Both the position numbers and the translations under genes were made by a program. This document shows positions 59,585-64,000 of a stretch of DNA of 64,000 nt, piece after piece. Below the pieces are notes generated by a model. That model did not search any database. It was not told where the DNA came from and saw only the letters and a program-made list of their open reading frames with translations. How positions within the stretch are numbered: the stretch's first letter is position 1; every line of letters begins with the position of its first letter. Source of the stretch: Papaver somniferum (taxonomy: Eukaryota; Streptophyta; Magnoliopsida; Ranunculales; Papaveraceae); NCBI RefSeq assembly GCF_003573695.1, contig NW_020650526.1, positions 4,183,779 to 4,247,778 on the forward strand, given 5' to 3'.

Positions 59585-60350
59585 TCAAAGAATTGAAAAT
59601 ATAGGCTTAACTTTTGTATTTGTCAAAAGTCTATTCGTCCTTACACCAATACCTAAATACCGATCATGAACGACTTCACTTTTTGCAATATATGGTTCAA
59701 CAATGTTCACGAACGTAAACACCAAAATCCCATAACACATTGCAATATAACAAACCATAAAGATTAAATACTGCAAACCATCATCCTCCAAATATTTTTA
59801 GAATTTGAAACCCAATAAGCCTAAAAAATAATACAAGAAGATGAAAAATAATATCTATGTGTAGTCACAATCATCGCTATTCAAAGCACTAGTTATTCTT
59901 CCAACTAAACCAAAAAGAAAACATCCCAGGCATCATAGATTTTCCTCAAAGCATCTACAGAGAACTCCTTCTCATTATTGAAAAACCCATTGATTATGGG
60001 ATCATTCAATTCCTCTAGATCTTCAGAAATATCAGTTAACTCACTAAGTTCTCTTTTTAGATCACGCATGGTACTCTTGGTTAGAGACAACCTTTGTTCA
60101 TAGTAATTTATTTCTTCCAAAGAGGAAATGATTTGAGTTTTTAAGTCATTTCGCTTGTTGATGAAAGCTTTCACCATGCCTCTAAGATGATTATTATGAC
60201 ATATAAAAAGAGATAGTTAGAGGAAGAACCTTCTCCAATGGTTGTTGACTTCTTCTTTTTCATTCGAGAGGAAGTGATTCCTTTTCACATATGAATATTG
60301 ACAGCTTCTACAACATCTCTTTTGGACGTACCTTTAGTTACAAGAGCCAT
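59585..60350 (-). pseudogene. F2 extra ORF, coiled coil plus membrane segment (minus copy)
   Basis: The start at 60350 gives MALVTKGTSKRDVVEAVNIH, then a TGA, then a basic stretch (SSRMKKKKSTTIGEGSS). The 60177-59905 piece is a coiled coil (RNDLKTQIISSLEEINYYEQ, RDLKRELSELTDISEDLEEL). The 59791-59585 piece has a membrane segment (LIFMVCYIAMCYGILVFTFV) and ends LLTNTKVKPIFSIL. It shares the membrane segment and tail with the plus copy (45446-45663). Not a known retroelement enzyme. Confidence 0.5.
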
Positions 60351-60536
60351 GAGAATTGTGAGAGAAGAAGAAAGAAGACAAGCAGTACCTGGAGATTTAT
60401 AAATGATAAACCCTGAATAATCTTGACATTGTTATCCAAACAGAAAGGACTACACAAATGAAAACAAATGAAAAATGACTTGAGCCACTTCTAGACGCTT
60501 CTCATCTTTCTCAAGTTAAGGATGAGAAGGTAAATA

Positions 60537-62024
60537 TCACCATTCAGTTGGTGAGCTGACGGGCCAAGTGCCCATTTCCCTTATATTTTCGTGGTTGTCA
60601 CTGGTGGTTGAGCTAACAAATTTCTTTCTTCTTCTAGAGAATTTACTCTGTTTGTTTTCATCCCGACTCATTCTTTGTATGTTCTTTTGAAGTTTGGAGA
60701 CTCTCTTGTTGATTTTCTTGAATCTCCAACAAGTATCTTTAACATGTCTTGAGTGTCCACCGAAGGAGAAGATCAATGTGTATTTTTTATCTTCATGTAC
60801 TTCCTTCTTTTTACAACTCTCCACCATTGTTTCCTGATTTGCAAAACCTATTTTGTTGTTGAAGCCTAGACCATGATAGTTTCCAAAGGATCTCTGACCA
60901 AACAATATTGCTGCAACTTTTTCATAGCTTCCAGAAAACCTTTTCAGATCATCTCTGAGAGAATTAATCTTTTTTTCCTTTAGAGGCATGGTTTTGACGA
61001 ACTTGCATTAAGATGCTCTATCTAAATATTTTTCGTCTGGAGTGATGATTCAACATACCTCAAGGAGGTTTTGAGACGAAGTTTCTCTTGAAGAATCTGT
61101 TTATTTAGGAGACCAACCAACTCAGTGTCAAATTCAAGTTCTGAGTCAGAATTTGAAGTTGAGAGAGAATCTGAAGTATGGGCAGTAAATCCATTGCACC
61201 AGTTAGACTCATCTGAGTTATATTGAGAACCATTATCTTCTGTTGAATTATCTTCAGAAGACAGAGAAGATGGAGAACTAACAAATTTATTCTTACTTTT
61301 TAAGAAATTCTTGACCTCATTGACTATTAGTGAATGATCATATTCATCAGCCCAGGAAAGGTGAGAGGAAGACATCACAGTTTTGTTCACAACATTGAGT
61401 GCGAGTGTACTCCCTTTATCTAGATCAAGAATTATTAACTTTCCAATCAATGAAGTCCTGGAAAGTGTATCAGGGTTATTTCACTCAACGATGGCATGCT
61501 TCCTAGACTCATATCTATATGACAGCGATCTGAGAATTTTCATCACAATGTCCTTTTCAGGAATAGTGTTACCCAATGCAAAAGATGCATTAACAATTTC
61601 AGACACTTTACGATTAAACTCATCAATTGAATCTTCATCTTCCATACGAAGGTTCTCCCAATCAGAATTAAGGTTTTGAAGCCTAGATTCCTTTTCACTG
61701 GAGTTTCCTTCAAATATGGTTTCTAAGATATCCCAAGCATCTTTAGACCGAGTGCAATTACACACATGGTGCTGAAGGTTTGGGGTTATGGCATTCGAAC
61801 CGTCGGAATTTTTCTTAGCCGCAAATATCTCAGCAGGGCTGTATTCACCAATAGGTTTGGGAATGTTTGCATCTTTAACTGCCACAACGGGAGCATCTTA
61901 ACAACATATACCCATGACTGAAAATCACGTGCTTTAAAAAAAGCTCGCATACAATTTTCCACCATAAGTAATTAGATCCATCGAAGACTGGTGGTACGTT
62001 AATAGAGATAACACCTTTGTCCAT
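60537..62024 (-). pseudogene. gag: F2 gag, Copia type, frameshifted (minus copy)
   Basis: The start at 62024 gives MDKGVISINVPPVFDGSNYL and then WWK, the usual N-terminus of Copia gag (DUF4219-like). After a frameshift near 61890 the UBN2-type capsid domain runs 61885-61481: CTRSKDAWDILETIFEGNSS, DEDSIDEFNRKVSEIVNASF, VMKILRSLSYRYESRKHAIV, then a stop. The acidic linker (61450-61022) and a last piece (60989-60537) follow. The knuckle is damaged: FSFGGHSRHVKDTC lacks the first two Cys that the plus copy keeps. This copy has the capsid domain and the plus copy has the knuckle; neither is complete. Confidence 0.75.
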
Positions 62025-62090
62025 AGATTCAGATCGCTACAAGCACAAACTTGTAATGTCTTGAACGTGTTTGCCTGATCTGATACCAAT

Positions 62091-64000
62091 TGAAAAAGCG
62101 GAGGTCTAACAATACCACTCAATATTTCGCTTATCAATCTATATGTACAAACTCCGAAACACTTTCTAGAGAATCAACTAGACAGTCAGACTCAATCTAG
62201 GTAAAAGTATCTCAAGGAGTTAATATCTCAATCTCTCGATTTGATCTTTACTCAAGCAAATAGAAATCTGCGAGTCTTTATCAATGAGAGATGAACTTGG
62301 ACGGTACCAAAGACCAATGTCCAAGGATTAATAAATATCAATCAAAAACCGTTAGGTCGGACTATCCAATTGATTGATCTAACGCACAACCTGTATAATT
62401 TCTATTATATAAACAAATATAATGTGGAAAAAAAATGACACAGACACCATAAGTTTTGTTAACGAGGAAACCGCAAATGCAGAAATACCCTGGGACCTAG
62501 TACAGATTGAATACACATTGTATTAAGTCGCTACACACACTAGCCTACTCCAAGATAACTTCGGACTAGACTGTAGTTGAACCCCAATCAATATCCCAAT
62601 GATCCAAGGTACAGTTGCACCCCCTAATCCTCTGATCCCAGCATGATACTACACACTTGATTCCCTTAGATGATCTCACTCACAAATAAGAGTTGCTATG
62701 ACCTAAAATTGCAGGCTTTAATAATAAACAAATCGGTCTCACACAGACAAGTCTATCAAAGGATAAATCTGTCTCCCACAGAAAAACCCTAAAGTTTTTG
62801 TTTCGTCTTTTGATATATAATCAAGGTGAACAGAAACCAATTGATAATCCAATCTTATATTCCCGAAGAACATCCTAGGTTAATCAATCACCTCACAACA
62901 ATCTTCATCGTATAGTAGCGAAACAAGATATCGTGGAATCACAAACGATGAGACGAAGATGTTTGTGATTACATTTATATCTTTGCTATCGGAGAACTCT
63001 CACGATCTCAAGCCAATCAATATGATTGTACTCGTAAGATATATATGTAAGGTCATATGACACAACTACGATAAAATTAGTATCGGTCTGGCTTCATAAT
63101 CCCAATGAAGTCTTTAAGTCGTTAACTTGGTTTTAGAAGAATAAAACCAAAGGTTAAAGGAGAACTGACTCTAGCTTACAAACTAGTATCACACGGACAT
63201 GTGGGGATTAGTTTGTAGAGTTACTATATGTCCCCTTATATAGTCTTTCAAATCAGGGTTTCGCCTTGCTCACAAAGCAAACGCTATCCACCGTTAGATG
63301 AAAACCTGATTTCGATTCAAGCTAATATATCTCAACCGTTATATCGAAATCTTAGCTTGTCATACACAAATGAACTGCACGCTTCTAGGTTTGTTAACCG
63401 TACCCAAACATGTGCATTGTTGGTTCAACAATAGTCAACCAAAAGGTTAGCCGTTTGAGCATTTCATACCAACCATTTTTCTTCTTCACCATAGCTAGTT
63501 CAATTGACTCAATATGAAGTAAAGATGATACGATTCAAAGAATCGGTTCATGAACTTTTATAGCCACGGTTTATAAATGCATTCCTTAGTCTTTATGAGT
63601 TAAGTTCATAAATCATCTTTAGATATATAACCTATACAAGTTAGAAGACTAGGTTCGTGGACTTGAAGTAATGGAAAGAGTTTTCAAACTCGAGCATAAA
63701 TTCTCGGGTTCGAGAGCTTCGCTGGTTGACGGACTGGGTTCACTGACTTGGATCACGCAACATAGTTTGATTACTCAGCAAAAATTCTCGGGTTTGAGAA
63801 CTTCGGCAGTTCGCGGACTTGGCTACTAGCCGATTTCCAGCATGTGACTTATGTATATATGTGTTTCCACAACATACTTATGTCCACTATGGTTATGTAA
63901 TCTAAACTCTCATTCCAATCATTTAAACATTCTTAAAGGACGTTATATAGTTGTTACACTATTTCTCCTCAAAGCAATTTTCAAGATGGTCGAAACATAC
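62091..64000 (-). repeat. F2 5' LTR, minus copy, cut by the window edge
   Basis: Starts TGAAAAAGCG. About 1910 of an expected 2300 bp are present. The TATA box (minus TATATAAG) is at 63235-63242. Confidence 0.85.

Larger units (their letters stand above)
55642..64000 (-). mobile_element. F2 element (minus copy) in tandem LTR arrangement, runs out of the window
   Basis: On the plus strand: partial gag start 55642-55876, primer site 55877-55888, LTR 55891-58220, polypurine tract 58221-58240, internal region to 62076, primer site 62077-62088, LTR 62091 to beyond 64000. A primer site and gag start lie on the outer side of the first LTR, where host DNA would be expected. The piece 55642-55888 matches 61842-62088. 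That pattern is typical of unequal recombination between LTR elements. Confidence 0.82.

Overview
This is a repeat-dense stretch of flowering-plant nuclear DNA. It is AT-rich, with plant-type LTR retrotransposons, a PIF/Harbinger transposase, a hAT MITE and a transposon-type Ulp1 gene, and without tRNA, rRNA or an intact cellular gene. A basal eudicot such as a poppy relative is possible, but I cannot fix the species from the sequence. Almost everything is mobile DNA, much of it nested and decayed. The only long undamaged reading frame with a recognisable domain is a retrotransposon gag at 28145-29668.

Layout. 27-5890 (minus): a Ulp1/C48 cysteine-protease gene of the kind carried by Mutator-like elements, with stop codons and frameshifts. 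6265-11170: non-coding, filled with an inverted-repeat motif around TACATAT..ATATGTA, with two tandem repeats; probably one or more non-autonomous elements. 11279-15700 (minus): a decayed retroelement with N-terminal zinc fingers, a YLDD reverse transcriptase, a CCHC finger and an endonuclease-like C-terminus. 17160-34452 (plus): a PIF/Harbinger transposase pseudogene split by a solo LTR (family F1) that itself holds a hAT MITE and a 12.3-kb Gypsy-type gag-only element (family F3, minus). The F3 copy has three LTRs and a 10-N assembly gap. 34601-40860: an F1 element (minus). 40861-55080: an F2 Copia-type element (plus), entered at 45999-53029 by an F4 Gypsy-type element. 55081-55641: an F1 fragment. 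55642-64000: an F2 element (minus) in a tandem LTR-internal-LTR arrangement that runs out of the window.

None of the four LTR families carries a recognisable protease, integrase, reverse transcriptase or RNase H, although they fill about 45 kb. They carry gag (F2, F3), gag-derived C-termini (F3, F4) or coiled-coil and membrane-segment ORFs (F2), so they look like TR-GAG/LARD-type elements that depend on enzymes supplied elsewhere. F1 and F2 share a tRNA-iMet-type primer site and near-identical LTR tips. F3 and F4 share a tRNA-Asp-type primer site, a duplicated polypurine block, a gag C-terminal motif (DPQLFRLL) and a conserved 3' UTR hairpin element. Junctions and target-site duplications give a relative order: Harbinger, then the F1 solo LTR, then the hAT MITE and F3; and separately F1, then F2, then F4.
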